64,000 nucleotides of DNA from Myrica gale. Taxonomy: Eukaryota > Streptophyta > Magnoliopsida > Fagales > Myricaceae. The DNA lies in NCBI GenBank assembly GCA_963930655.1, contig OZ005613.1, positions 10,610,501 to 10,674,500 of the forward strand, given 5' to 3'. Within the stretch, counting starts at the first letter, position 1. Each line of letters starts with the position of its first letter. Below are positions 43,238 through 55,683 of this stretch, piece after piece. The translations under genes were made by a program, and so were the position numbers. The notes under the pieces were generated by a model that saw only the letters and a list, made by a program, of their open reading frames with translations, was not told where the DNA came from and made no database searches.

Positions 43238-43660
43238 TAAAGTGATAGTTAGTCCCATAAATATAAGCAAAAATTAAATCGGTGCCCCTAATTATCAATT
43301 TGGCAATTTGAGACTCAACTTTTGAAATTGAACAATTCTCGTCCCGGTATAAAAATTCATTAAAAATAAAAAATGATATATTTTTTAAAAAGTAATATTT
43401 TTAAATAAAACTATTGAAAATCTATTTCAATAATATATTGATTTTTAATTTATTACTTAAATTTTTATTATTTTTTAAAATTTAGTCTTGGAGGGGCATT
43501 TTGATCATTATGTATGATTTTCCGCCGGATGTAATGCTTAATTTAGACGAGCGGGATTTGATGAATTTCAAAATTTATGAGTCTCAGATCGTCGAATTGA
43601 TAATTAAAGACACCGATTTAATTTTTACTTATACTTACGGGATTAACTATAATTTTAATC
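43238..43660. mobile_element. Diverged Mutator-type MITE, same family as 19778-20298
   Basis: Shares the core (AAAATTCATTAAAAATAAAA; GGAGGGGCATTTTGATCATT) with the MITE at 19778. Its ends GTGATAGTTAGTCCC and GGGATTAACTATAA are inverted with mismatches. No clear 9-bp duplication remains, so it is an older copy. Confidence 0.7.
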
Positions 43661-43679
43661 AAAAAAACTAAAATGTCAT

Positions 43680-45310
43680 TTATGCCCTTAGCGAAATTCG
43701 CTAAGGGCGTTTTGGTAAGGGCCAGTTTTCAACCCTGCTGAGCCCGCCCACAAGACCACAAAACCCCCCGCCGACCCCCTTTCTCTCGACCCTCTGTCTC
43801 ATCACTTCCATTCTCGAAACAGCCTCTCCCCCCTTCCCTCTGCCCTAGCTCACCGCCTCACCCACTCCCAGTCCCTCACACTTTGCCGGCCGCCGCCCTC
43901 TCACTCCCTTACTCCCTCCCCGGCCGCAGTCCTCTCTCAGTCTCTCTCCGTCTCCCAGTCTCTCTGACTCTCTGCCGGCCCCTCTCTCAATCTGCTTCTG
44001 GCTTTGTCGCAGCCGCAGCCCTCTCGGTCTTCCAGTCTGTTCTTGAACACTATTTCTCCAATCTGCCAAGCCCCGAATTTTGTGATCTTCAATTCAGGTA
44101 TGGTTTTAAATTTTTAATCATATTCTTTACTTGTTTTACCTCATATATATGTTTTATATTTTGGTAACATTAGTTGCATTTTTTAGGAAAATTCGGTTAG
44201 CCCTAACTGTTGCTTGATTGCTCCGAATCCTTCAATTGAAGGTAATCAGGTATGGGATTTTAAATTTGTGTAATTTTTGCTTGCTTCAATTGCGTTTCTG
44301 TTGGAGATTGGAGGTCAGGGCACTTGTTTAGTGTGGTGGTTGTTGGAGATTAGAGGGACTGGAGGGCAGTGGGCACGGTTCTGTCCTGTGGGTGTTTGTA
44401 GTTTGATGTTGGTGAATCTGTGGTTGTTGTTGGAGATTGGAGGGACGGTTCTGTGATTGGATTGGATTTTGTTTTTGGATTTGTTTAGTGTTTAGTGACT
44501 CTGAATTTTTTTTAGTGATATGTTTTTGTGATCTCATATATATGTTTAGTAAATCTGTTTTTGTGATTGAACACTGTTTATGTGATCTGTTTTTGTGATT
44601 GAACGATGTTACATTGTTACTTTAGTGAATCTAAATTTTGTTTAGTGAATGTTTAGTGTAATTTTTTTGTGACCTGTTTAGTGTTTAGTAAGCTGTTTTT
44701 ATGATTGAACATCAAACGATGTGATCTGTTTTTGAATAAAACTCTATTATGGCTTCACTTTAAGTTTAAACCCAGGTGCTCTTTTAATTATCTTTCTTTG
44801 TTACCTTGAGCTTTACTTTAGTTTCTATTTTCCTAATCTCTGTTGATGTCTTTTTAATTACGTTTCAGATTCCTCATTCTGATTAACTTGTTTTTTGAAA
44901 TGGTTCACTATTGAGTATTGACTGTTGTGATATATTTGTTTCTCTTTATCCCCTTTCGAGATCACTTCATGGTGGATACCTCTACATTGACGTTCATGTC
45001 TAATCTGAGGTGTAACGAAGCTAGTCCTCTTCAATGAGGCTCTAATCTCTATGATATTATTATTTTTTGAAGCAACTGTACATAACTATGTTACTTTATT
45101 CTTTAGTTCTATGATCTATGATATTTAGTCTAAGTAAAGCCAAAGCAACGTTCTTCAATCAATGAATATCGTGCTACTATTATGTTGCATAGGTGCATTT
45201 GGGGAACAACATTTGAGATCAAATTGCTTTTGAATCTGATTTATGAAGTTTGATTTCCAATTTTTTGTTACTTGTTATTTCTTAAAGAGTTTTATTCACT
45301 CACTATTAGA
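43680..45310 (+). other. CT-rich leader and intron-like sequence upstream of a dead hAT gene
   Basis: A pyrimidine- and GC-rich stretch (43740-44090: CTCTCTC, CCGGCC motifs) resembles a 5' UTR and is followed by AATTCAG|GTATGG at 44093-44098, a donor-like site. T-rich intron-like sequence with repeated GTTTAGTG units (44465-44715) runs to the BED-finger remnant. It probably belongs to the hAT remnant at 45311. Confidence 0.4.
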
Positions 45311-45880
45311 TGGATGACTTTGACTTGGATATTGATGAGATCAACCCTAGTACGCGAACATTAGGAGCTGGATCCTGTCCTAAATCAGCTTCTCCCTTGG
45401 TTATTGCCTCCTTGCCCTCCCATTCAGGTTGAGGGCCTTGAAGCAAATGTAGAGCCTACTGGTATTGGAGGTAATGGGGGTCAAGCTACTGAGGTTAAGC
45501 GTGGTGGTCATCCACCACTACCTAGGTCCTAGAGCAATAGATCCAAAGCGTGGGATCACTTCACAAAAGATCCCACTTCAAATCCGAATGAACATTTATG
45601 CTTGTGTAATTATTGTGGTCTCTCAAGTGCCACTCAAAAACCTAAGGCACGTTGTCCTTGTTGAACCACTTAAAAAGATGTGGGAAATACAACCAGTTGA
45701 AAACTAAGGCCGACAAGGGTCAATCTTTCCTTAGTTTTGAGGCATCGAAGAGTGCGGAGGGCATTGAAAAGAATATGGGGTTAGCCAAGTATAATGAGAA
45801 AAAGATCTGGTGAGCCCTTGCTTGGATGATTAATGTTGACGAATTATCATTTCTTATAGTGGAGGGTCAAGGGTTTTGTA
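45311..45880 (+). pseudogene. hAT transposase N-terminal remnant (BED zinc finger)
   Basis: Begins MDDFDLDIDEINPSTR and continues through frame changes to RSRAIDPKAWDHFTKDPTSN and EHLCLCNYCG (BED finger Cys pair). Then come LNHLKRCGKYNQLKTKADKG and GQSFLSFEASKSAEG in shifted frames, and WMINVDELSFL. The layout matches hAT transposases of the RICESLEEPER type. It ends abruptly near 45880; no dimerisation domain or terminal repeats were found. Confidence 0.75.
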
Positions 45881-46051
45881 ACTTGTTTAGCTTTGATTAT
45901 TTTTATGTTGTTATTGTTTTTGTTAGTTGCTTTTTATTTTAGTTATGGTTGGTTTTGTAATATTATAAGATTGGAGTTTGATTTTTGATTTTTAGCTATG
46001 GTTGGTTGATTTTTGCTGCTGAAAATGTAATCATAGACTGAGAGGGTGTCC

Positions 46052-46370
46052 TGGGCTCAAATGGCCAATGAAGAACATTGAACAAATGAAGTTTCATTTC
46101 AGCTCAGACTTCTGCATAAAAACAAATCTCTAAGTTTTCTCATATATGGAACTCTTCTGACCAAAATAACATGCCCAGGGCGTCCCTGGGCTCAATATAG
46201 CATGCTTTCACAGCAAAGGCGTCTTGCAATTTCAGTCGAATATGTTAGAATCATTGATTATTGCTTCTGGAAATGCTTTTCACAGCAAACCCATCTCTTC
46301 TCCGCCGCACAAACCCATTTTGGGGCACATAGACGTACAAATCGAAACGCTCACCACCGACTAGGGTTTT
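46052..46370 (+). promoter_or_regulatory. Probable NSA2 promoter and 5' UTR with site II and telo-box motifs
   Basis: TGGGCT (site II, TCP-bound) occurs at 46052-46057 and 46187-46192, with an inverted GCCCA at 46173. TAGGGTTT, the reverse complement of the telo-box AAACCCTA, lies at 46362-46369, about 50 bp before the ATG. This site II plus telo-box pairing is common in plant ribosomal protein and ribosome-biogenesis genes. Motif matches only; the transcription start is not placed. Confidence 0.6.
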
Positions 46371-46415
46371 ATTTGCATCTCCTCTGCAAACAGAGCCTCT
46401 GAAGTCCTAGTCACC

Positions 46416-49150
46416 ATGGTTCGCTCCTCTGCTTCTCTGCCTCTCTGTTCCTTTGGTTTCTGTTACTTTGGCTCTGATAACCTTTTTTGTTCTTACTGGG
46501 TGTTATTGTTTTCTGATTAGCCGCAAGGAGATTACATAGAGCTTCACAGGAAGAGACATGGCTACCGCCTTGACCACTTCGAGCGTAAGCGCAAGAAGGA
46601 GGCTCGCGAAGTCCACAAGCGCTCTGAATATGCCCAGAAGGTCCTTTTGTTTTTCTTTTTTGGATAGTATTATTATCTGAATCCTCCAGTCTTTATCTTT
46701 TTTTTAGCTAAACTTAGAGTAGATTTCTCATTTTATTTTTCGTCTTGCTTGTTGAATTTGAATGGAATAGGCTCTGGGTATCAAGGGCAAGATGTTCGCT
46801 AAGAAACGCTACGCTGAAAAAGCTCAGATGAAGAAGACGTGAGTCTTAATTTTTGGACTGTTTCTTTTAATCTTCTTGTTCATTGTCTGTTTTATGTAAC
46901 GTGTTGGATTATATTAAATTAACTGAGTCAAGACTAGGCATCTTAAGCTTAAATGACTGATACTAATCCTCTATCTTAACGATATGTCAGTACATGACTA
47001 TTATTGGGGCTTATAGTGGGTTTTGCTTTTATTTCGTTTCTTCATGGATTTGGAGTATTATAACTTTTGGGAAGTGAGATTTTAGTCCTAGTAAAGATGT
47101 GCTATGGGCCCTTTTGAGAGTAACGATTTTATGTCATGATCAATGACCACAATATTCCAATGGTATCATTTTTACTGAACTCGGCTTGTTCTGGATTTAA
47201 CGGATAAAACATTTGTGCATGTAAACAGATTGGCTATGCATGAGGAATCATCCACCAGGCGCAAGGTGGATGATGATGTTCATGAAGGAGCCGTTCCTGC
47301 CTACCTGTTGGATCGTGAAAACACAACACGAGCAAAAGTATGTTACTCTTACAATCTAAAACTCTTTTTCCCCTGAAGACACTCCGTTGTTTGTATAAAT
47401 CTGATGTTGTACTGTTAATAGGTTCTCAGCAATACAATTAAGCAAAAGAGGAAAGAGAAAGCTGGTAAATGGGAAGTTCCTCTGCCCAAGGTGAGGCCAT
47501 ATTCAACTTTCTTGCATTATCATATCTATTTTGTACTTTTGCAAGTTTTCTGCCATTCTCTCTCTTATCTCATCTCTGTGTGTGCATGTGCACGTACGCT
47601 CGTCTGTGTGCTGGTCGATGTTTGGGTAGATGAATCATGGTTGTTATGGTGCAAGATCCTTTAGTCAGTAATCATGTTAGCTGTACACGGATCAATTTTA
47701 TAACTGGAATTTATGTCCATTATTCAGGTGAGGCCTGTGGCTGAAGATGAAATGTTCAAAGTGATCAGAACTGGTAAAAGAAAAAGTAAGTATTTCAGAA
47801 CTTAGGTTTTCCGATATCTTATGTATTTATGTTGAATTGGCAATTCATGTGTGGTAGAAATGTGTTCCTCCTTAAATCTCATTGGTATGTTTTGGCTTAT
47901 GGTAACAAGATTTGTCTTGAAGTTCAAGGCCTGTGTGAAGCTATTCTTCCTCATGTTTCATTTGTCACTATATGGATCATGTGGACAACTTAAGAACTGA
48001 TGTTTGTGTGGAGTTCATGAAATTAGTTGATTCGTATCTGTTAATTTTGAATTTTGGTCATCTTTCTCAACTTTTCAACTCTAGACTTTGCGGCCTGCTC
48101 TAGAACAAGTCTGTTCTCTCTCCCGGAATGGATCTTTGGGGATTCCGATGCTATTAAAGAACTCTTTGTTCTGGTTAATTGTTTCATAAAGAAGGCTGTA
48201 AAGTTTCTCAAAAATGTCTCGTTTGTCATGTCCTTACAATGAATATGCACTTCTCTTAGTTTTGTTTATGCTGAATTACTTACAGCCCGAAGCAAATTTA
48301 GAGGCTAGCATTACCCCTGATACTTGAATTCTGAATCTCTTTTGTAGCCAAGCAATGGAAGAGGATGATCACAAAAGCCACATTTGTGGGACCTGGTTTT
48401 ACAAGAAAACCTCCCAAGTATGAGCGTTTCATCCGTCCTTCAGGTTTGCGGTTCTCCAAAGCTCATGTGACGCACCCTGAACTGAAATGCACTTTCAACC
48501 TTGAGATAATCGGAGTGAAGAAAAATCCTAATGGTCCAATGTATACCTCTCTTGGCGTGATGACAAAGGGAACTGTTATTGAGGTACTATTTCTTCAACA
48601 TTGATATTTTGTTGTCCATTAACGTAAAAAGCAATAACTTAGTTTGTTTCTTTACTGTGTATTTCAGGTGAATGTCAGCGAGTTGGGTCTGGTTACACCA
48701 GCTGGGAAAGTTGTATGGGGTAAGATTGAGGGGTCTTCGGATAGTTTAAGGGGTCTTCTTTTGCAAGCGTTTTTTCTTTGGGCCAATGTGATGTTGGGTT
48801 CTCCTTTTTCGGGTTTTCCGGATTTTCTTAGCTTTTTTGCTTGCTTTTGTTAGGGGTCCTCAGTATAGTCTTTTGTACTGTTGACTCTGTTGCGTTGTTT
48901 CTTTGATATTCCTTTTTTAATAAGATTGGCTTACTTATAAAAAAAAAAAAAGATTGCCCGTTTAGTTTTATAACTAACCATAGTCATGACACCTCATTTT
49001 AAACTCCACTAGTGCGCGTCTCGTTTGGTTAGTGATTTATCGACCAAAGCAAAGAGTCTTATTTGTTTAGTGGTGGATGCAGGGAAATATGCTCAGGTGA
49101 CAAATGACCCTGAAAATGATGGATGTATAAATGCTGTGCTGCTTGTCTAA
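46416..49150 (+). CDS. NSA2: Ribosome biogenesis protein NSA2, intact nine-exon gene
   Basis: Nucleolar factor of pre-60S particles needed for large-subunit rRNA processing; eS8-like superfamily. Coding exons are 46416-46418 (ATG alone), 46521-46640, 46771-46838, 47229-47337, 47422-47490, 47728-47785, 48348-48583, 48668-48719 and 49083-49150. All introns are GT-AG and phases are consistent. They sum to 783 nt, 260 residues, equal to human and about the yeast length. The N-terminus [20 protein letters not shown] and basic [12 protein letters not shown] stretch, [20 protein letters not shown], the [23 protein letters not shown] core and the C-terminal GCINAVLLV are all NSA2 hallmarks. There are no frameshifts. 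A LINE tail lies in intron 8. Site II and telo-box motifs upstream fit growth-linked expression. Confidence 0.96.
48729..48949 (+). mobile_element. 5'-truncated LINE tail in NSA2 intron 8
   Basis: The 3' end reads TTTAATAAGATTGGCTTAC and ATAAAAAAAA, the style of plant L1 tails, with an upstream TTTTGTTAGGGGTCCTCAG. A 7-bp target duplication AAGATTG lies at 48722-48728 and 48950-48956 directly after the poly-A. The insertion point is only 9 bp into intron 8, so the GTAAG donor of exon 8 (48720) was kept by the duplication. Confidence 0.8.
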
Positions 49151-49960
49151 GAGGGACACTGACAACAGGAGACTTTGGTGGGAATACGCAGATGTCTAAT
49201 GCGGGTTCTAATCTCAAGACAGGAGTCTTTGGTTCTTGTAGTGTGTAGTTCAATGTCCTCAGAAAGCCCCATCATTTGGTCTCTCGTTGTGCGTAGCAGC
49301 ATGTTAAAATAACAACAATTTTGTCTTGCTTTCGTTTCAAAATTGTTTATTATTATACCTTTCTAGCTGTGTTTCTCTGATTTTAGATTACCGGATTTGC
49401 CGTTGAAATCATAGCCATCATAGACTGAGTACCTGGGGCAACTACAGCCAGATTCACAGTTTCAGTAAATTAAAGTTGGGAAGAAAAATGTAAGAATTTG
49501 TTTTTGTGATAAAGTGCACTTATTTTCCCCTGGACTAGTGAGTGGTGACCTTGTCTGGTTTGTTGAACAAACCGTTCTCCACTACGAGATCTTCCGCACG
49601 CCTTGCAACAAATAATTTCTACGGAGGATAGGTGTGTCGAATCAAATAATTGTAATCATGACAAATGTAGGAGTGTTCGGTCTTCCATTACGAAAGTATT
49701 GATAATGGAAGACTCTGCCCTCCTGCTATTTGTGCTGTAAAAAGTTTTAAACCTCTCAAAGTTCCTTTCAGCTGCCCATTTACAGTGCAAAACCTTTTCC
49801 ATTGTCCCTCTAGAATAGAGCAGATGACCCGTCAGAAGATATGAAATGAATGTTACAATACTTTCACATACAACAGACAATGGGCACACCATCAGTGTAT
49901 TGGGAAACATATTCCCAACAAATTATTGGACCAGATTACAGACAGATTTAAGTTACATAA
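49151..49960 (+). other. NSA2 3' UTR and downstream flank
   Basis: Untranslated sequence after the NSA2 stop. No clear polyadenylation signal could be selected among several AT-rich hexamers. No second gene seen on the plus strand. Confidence 0.45.
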
Positions 49961-49961
49961 A

Positions 49962-50553
49962 TTATTGGGTGAGAAGATGGGGAGATCCACGGGCAGCTAT
50001 TGTAGAAATTTGGGGTTCAAACACCTGCAGTGAGCCTATTGCCAACCTCCTTGTGAGATCCTCTACGGAGACCTTCATTACATCCCTCCTCAAGCCGATG
50101 TCAGCAGCATATCTACTAGCACAATAAACTGCAACAGCTGTCGCAGCCATTCCATAAACATTGGTGGTAACAAGGTGCAATGGCGTAGATAAAACGCATT
50201 ATAGCAACCAAACCCGTTGTCAAGCAGGTACTTTGCTCGACGAACCACAACAACATCCAGGTCTGAGACTGCAAGAGTGCATGTTCCTCCACTTGCTTTA
50301 GCAAGAAAGAGAGCAGGGGTGACAGGATACTCAAAACGGAACAAAACGCCACCAGCAAGGAAGCAATTCAAGCATGAGGAGACAACCCATGATGCCCCTC
50401 TTCTGGTGGATTGCAAGTTGGGCAGTGTGGTTGAGATCGGACTGGTCCTGAGCTAATCAAGAGGATATCCAGCTCAGTCCCAGTTCCTACTTCTTGGCCA
50501 CGTGTAGTAAAATGAATGACTTTGTCATCCCAACGTAGATTCCTATTTTGCAT
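49962..50553 (-). pseudogene. Coding-like block of unknown identity, frame-broken
   Basis: Minus-strand frames that look protein-like rather than random. 50416-50200 contains FRFEYPVTPALFLAKASGG and LAVSDLDVVVVRRAKYLLDN. 50180-49962 continues, in another frame, VYGMAATAVAVYCASRYAAD, IGLRRDVMKVSVEDLTRRL and FEPQISTIAARG. 50553-50400 contains DDKVIHFTTRGQEVGTGTEL. I do not recognise the family. The frame change near 50185 and lack of a good start suggest a pseudogene or missed introns. Confidence 0.4.
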
Positions 50554-50559
50554 TCAAAT

Positions 50560-51642
50560 ACAGAAAAATATATCATTCAACAAATAGATTAATGCTATTT
50601 TGTTGCAGTCATATCAAACTTTAGTAGCCTAGCTAACTATAAAAAGAAAAATTCCTAGAGTACAAGGGGGAAAACAGAAAATACCATGACATGGCGAGCG
50701 CAATATCAAAGATAGCACAGAGACAAGTACATAAACAATTCCATTACCCAGACTTCCAATAAAATCAAAGAGATCGAATCTACACTCAACACAATTTCTA
50801 TGTGAAACATTAACAAACTTATCAATACTGACAAATAATTTCCTTTTCTCTAATTTCATTGATGCCAAAGATATATGTTCTACTATTCTCTTGATGAATC
50901 AGTTGATTTACAGATAACATTTGAAGTAAATGAACATCAATCTTCGCGTTTCCTCTAGCTCCCGAAAAAGACATTATATACACTCAATTAAAAGGGTCAG
51001 TCATCCTAAAATTAGGATTCATTTCTTGTTGCAAATATTCACTTGTAGCATACCATATCTCAATGGATTGTCATAATTTTTCTACTGCCTGTACATTTCC
51101 ATAATGATGGTGCTTTTCCAAAACCAAACTTTGTTTGTTCCGCATCTTGCACTAACCATCCCTTAGAAGGTATTGCTAAAAGATTATCAATTCCTAATGA
51201 AAATGGATGTAGCAGTGGCTTGCTGGAACCCCAGAGTCTTTACTTGATCTGGGATAATCTCTCCCTGCAAAAATATAAATCAACCCCAGGTATCGGGGTG
51301 TGAAAGACACTGAAGACGAAGATGAGGATGAAGATGATGAACCTGAGGGGGTGAAACATCTGCTCCTTCCCCTAGTCCTACCTCCTCTTCTAGGGCTTCA
51401 CCTTCTATTAGTCATGGGCCCCACATAGTTCAGCTGAAAAAATCTCTTTGAGTACTGAAGGCTGAGCAGCAGCAATTGGGCAAGAAACATAGACTCCTTG
51501 GCTGCAAGTGTGAAGAATGGCTTTGAGGATGTCAAAACACTTATTACTTTTCATAGAGGGGGATGAGGTCCACTCGGCATGCATACAACAACAGCTTCAC
51601 CATTGCTCGGGACATTATTTGGAAGTTTAGAAATGATATAAG
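50560..51642. other. Intergenic, with an Asp/Glu-rich coding-like patch
   Basis: Mostly unassigned. At 51300-51350 a plus-strand frame reads GVKDTEDEDEDEDDEPEGV, and 51480-51620 continues with broken frames, possibly a transposon gag or captured gene scrap. No boundaries identified. Confidence 0.35.
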
Positions 51643-52111
51643 TGTTAGATGTATGCCCTCAAAACCAATTATTTTGAATAATTTTGAGATAATTATAGTT
51701 ACTGATTAATCACTTGTAATTTATTTATATTATTTTGGGTACTTGCAATTATATAAGATGTCATATTGTTGAGCAACATTATAAAGTCAGGCCGATGATT
51801 GATGAATTAAAAATAGGGAGTATGATTTTTCGGATCCTTGTTGACTCACTTTGTTCTAGATCGCAATACATAATAATGTATAAATAGGTCTACACTCGTT
51901 GTGCCTCTATAAGATAGAATGATGGACTCCGTCATTGAGGTGATGACCTTAAGCAGATGAGTAGGTGCATTAAGAATACATGCACAAAACTGGATCAACT
52001 ATGAATACCTTCTGGAAGCGATCACTCATGTAGAGAATGATATTCAACACAATTAATTAATGTTTTCCTTAAACTTGAGAGAGTTATGCATATTTGCTTG
52101 TTATGTGCTTG

Positions 52112-55025
52112 TGTCACGCCCCGAATGCAATCATGCAGGGACGGTGACAGCCGCGAGCAATCCCGAGGGAAAGCTCCAGCGAACCTGATCATACTTAACA
52201 GCGGAAAAGAATCGGCAGAAAGACAGGTCACCAAACTCATAATAACTTAACTTAACATAAAACTTCTCATAGGTCATTGCATAAAAATCTCTTTAGAAAA
52301 TCATGCAATGCTCGTGCCATGACATGCTTACTTATGATGTCATGCTAGTTCATGTAAAACCATGCAGTGTATCGTTCCAGTTTTGTAAAAATGTAAGTTG
52401 ATACTTACTCCACTTACATTCCACTTACCTTGCTTCTCTTGATAATGAGACGGTGCTTCGCCTACAAGTGATTCAATTATCTCACTTAGATGTTTAGGAA
52501 TTAATCACATAGACACACAAAAGAAATACTTGCAATTATCTAGGTTTTCCAAAAGTACATATCTTTGAAATATGATTTTATTCACAAAATGTTACTTAAC
52601 TAGTTTTTGTAAAACGAATGAGGAAAGACAATCAAGCACAAGTATCAAACATCTCCTATACGATTGCTAAAGAGATCACTATGCAATACTCAATCAACTA
52701 GGTACACTTGTTCTTCCCAAACATCAATAATTTCAAGCCTATTTATGAATTTCCCGCCATCCTAACCGTAATAACTTCATAACTAATTTATTCAACTATC
52801 CTCAATGCTAGAGTTCACAAGACTTCATTTGGAACTCCAAATTCAACATATATGAGATTTTAACAAGGCCCACTCGAGCGCCTGTCGAGCGCCAACTCTC
52901 TGTCCAACTTCCATCAACCCCCGCTCGAGCAGCGGTCGAGAGCCAACTCTCTGTGTGAAATTTCCAAAGGCCGCTCGAGCACCTATCGAGTGTTGGTCAG
53001 ACGTCAAGACACTGTCTATCATATTTCCTTAAGGCCTCTCGAGCGCCTGCCGCACGCTGGTTGAGCGCGATGTTACCTAAAAACAGGGTGCTAAATTCTT
53101 CCTATTCCAACAACCTAATCGTGATCCCTAGCTTGATTATTCTGACCATAAACAATTCCACACACTCTAATACATGCCTAAACAATCTCTATCTTCCATC
53201 CAACCCGTGGCACTACTCTTAACATAAGATGTTTAGGTTTACAATTCACAACTGAATTTCTTTTAACAACTACACCTATTCAGCCATAAGCAATATATCT
53301 ATATATATACACAACCTCACTTGCTAGTATTGTGCTACTTAGGGTTTCTAACTCCAAACCATTCTATCATTAACTAGATTTCCATTTCCAAGCCATTCGG
53401 CCAACAACACTGACATGCATGAAATCTTCTTCACAACCCACATGAAATCTCTTCCTCCAACAACCACGTTCACAACTTAAGCATGCAAATCCAGATGAAT
53501 ATGACTAAACCCACACAATGTACAAGCATGCATGATAATTCCTCAAGCCAAAAATGTATTCAACCTCCGTTCAATCCCTTTCTCCATCAACAACCACAAC
53601 ATTTCATCCAACAAACCCAACCTAAACAGATCTAACCATTCATGAATTTACAAAACAAAAGGAAACAAGGCATACGGCCAAAACAGCAAATCCATGACTT
53701 GAGAGATCAACCCTAACTTACCTTGTTGTGCTGAACACAAAGCTGGTACCTAGCACAAAATGCTCAAGGTCAGAACCTTTGGAGGAAAGGAACAAAGGAA
53801 TAACATGCAAGACCAAATCTTTACCTCTACCTCCAACTATGGCACTCGGCTATCACCAGAATCTTCTACCCTCTAACTTTCGGTTCCACATACTTGGATG
53901 GCTTCAAAGGCTGAGATAAGTGCAACAAGGAGGCTATGGTGAAGGCTTGTGGTGAGGGAAAAGAGAAGAGACAACTACTGGAATAGCTTGAAGAAAGTCA
54001 GAGGAAGAGCTAAGGGTGAAGTGGTTCGGCCAAAAGAAAACTGAGCTAAAATGGGGAGAGGTTCGGCCACAAGAGAGAGCTTAAGCAAAAAGAGAGGCTG
54101 CCAAAGTAAAAAGGTAGGAAGTTAAAATGAAAGGAGTTTGAATTGAAGGCTTTCACATGAAGAAGGGGGAGGGGTTCCCTTGTTTGTAGCGCCTACCCCC
54201 ACTGGGTATAAAGGCCGGTTGACAAGTCCTTTGTCTCATCTCCTTCAATTTACTTCATTTCTTGTCTCCTAGTTTAAGCCACTCACGTGATTCACCCAAA
54301 AGTAACTTTAACATCCTCTTCTTGCCTATCACGTAAACACCTCTCTTGCCATTGATTTATTTTTTTTTCTTTTCATTTCATCTATCACTTATCACATAGG
54401 CAAAATGACTTATCTCTAATATATGTATATGAACTTATCACCAACAAACATATCAACTTATCTTTATAAACACAATAGCTTATCTCCTTTATAAATACAT
54501 TAGCTTATCACTATAATAAGCTCACTAACATATTTCCTTAATAAGCACACTAACTTATCTTTTAAATTCTTTATCAAGCTTTCCTATAATCTATCAACTT
54601 ATCACTTAATTCTTCTAATGATGCTTAAGGCTACCTAATGGTGATTAAGGTTACCTAATCAAAGACACAAAATAATCCATATGCTCAACATAAATTTCAT
54701 AACTATAGATTATTATGCAATGATTTCTACTTAGAGAATTTTGGCATTGAGAAATAAAATTCTCTTCATATATTTAATTTCATAAATCATGGTGGCATAA
54801 TTATAAACAAATGGGAAAAATAAATTCATAAAAGAAAGGTACCTTGGAAAAATTCGACTCTTAGGAAAATAATAGAATTGCACCAATAAAGTTTCACAAT
54901 GGTATTAAAACAAAAGTACCATAAGCATTAAAGTTAAGTCATACATTGGCAAAAAATATGGCCCATTGAGTTAAATTAAAAACAAATACATAAGAAAATA
55001 GCAAAAAGGAATACGGGGTCTCACA
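52112..55025 (-). mobile_element. LTR D: 2.9-kb gypsy-type solo LTR nested in the copia LTR
   Basis: Plus-strand ends are TGTCACGCCCCGAATGC and ACGGGGTCTCACA, with a perfect 5-bp target duplication GCTTG at 52107-52111 and 55026-55030. Read on the minus strand, a CT-rich leader ends in AACAAG|GTAAGTTAGG (donor at 53721). The GC-richer block and short terminal frame seen in A, B, C, E and F are missing, explaining its shorter length. A CTCGAGCGCC repeat patch lies at 52870-53072. No gag or pol. Confidence 0.88.
52870..53072 (+). repeat. Degenerate tandem repeat with CTCGAGCGCC motif in LTR D
   Basis: About four units of roughly 50-60 bp, each carrying CTCGAG(C)GCCTGTCGAGCG-like sequence followed by CCAACTCTCTGTC or variants. 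Diverged, not recently amplified. Confidence 0.7.
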
Positions 55026-55442
55026 GCTTGTGCTTTGACTAAGTCATTTGGTGACGATCTTCGCAGATCAAATTTTCAGATAATGTTGGGTCTTGTGCAA
55101 GTAAGTGAATTTGTATAATTGCTCAATATGGAATCAACCAGTCTCTTGTTGAGACAGTAAATTCATTATATTTGTATATTGTTGGACTCAAATAAAAGCG
55201 TAGCGCAACGACTTTTGTGAAAAATGTTTTCCCTGTTTTATTTACCTTATATATATATATACATATATTTATTTATTTGAGAAAATTGTTTTTGAAATTT
55301 TTTAGGAGTTCAACTGGGTACAGACTGAGAATTAAGAATTTTATATGAGCTAGGGACTTAATAGGTGATATTATTTCAGTCCTATTAGTTCATATGGAAT
55401 ACAGTATGGTGGAAGGATAAATAAGCGTATAATTGTTAGCAA

Positions 55443-55683
55443 AAAACATAGTGCAAACAACCAAGAAATATCCAAATATTACAATTGAGTTTAAACATCC
55501 AAAAGTTGTTAAAAGACACAATGTTACAATCGACTCCTACAAACAACATTGTCACAAAAAAAACCAACCAACAAACTATTCCTAATTTTTAACTAATTTG
55601 TTAATATCCAATTGTTTAATCAATTTGTTAATATCCAATTATTGAATTAATTTGTTAATATCCATAATTTGTTTACGGAAAAT
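55443..55683. other. Short AT-rich stretch with TTTGTTAATATCCAAT repeats
   Basis: Three tandem copies of a roughly 30-bp unit AATTTGTTAATATCCAATT lie at about 55590-55670. Otherwise nothing recognised. Confidence 0.5.

Larger units (their letters stand above)
51643..55442 (+). mobile_element. Copia-like LTR sequence, split by LTR D
   Basis: Starts TGTTAGATGTATGCCCTC, a common copia-type LTR start. After LTR D (52112-55025) it resumes at 55031 and continues to AATTGTTAGCA near 55442. The segment 55180-55440 (TATATTGTTGGACT to ATTGTTAGC) has a clear inverted homologue at 62342-62591, which ends at the same point and supports this right boundary. No matching target duplication was found, so the ends are tentative. 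Net length is about 0.88 kb. Confidence 0.6.

Noticed and set aside
43883..44167. 94-codon Ser/Leu/Pro-rich frame
   Set aside because: CT-rich leader of the dead hAT; compositional, no domain, antisense Arg/Gly-rich frame equally long.
48041..48250. Frames of 60-70 codons on both strands in NSA2 intron 6
   Set aside because: No homology and located in an intron with canonical sites; chance frames.
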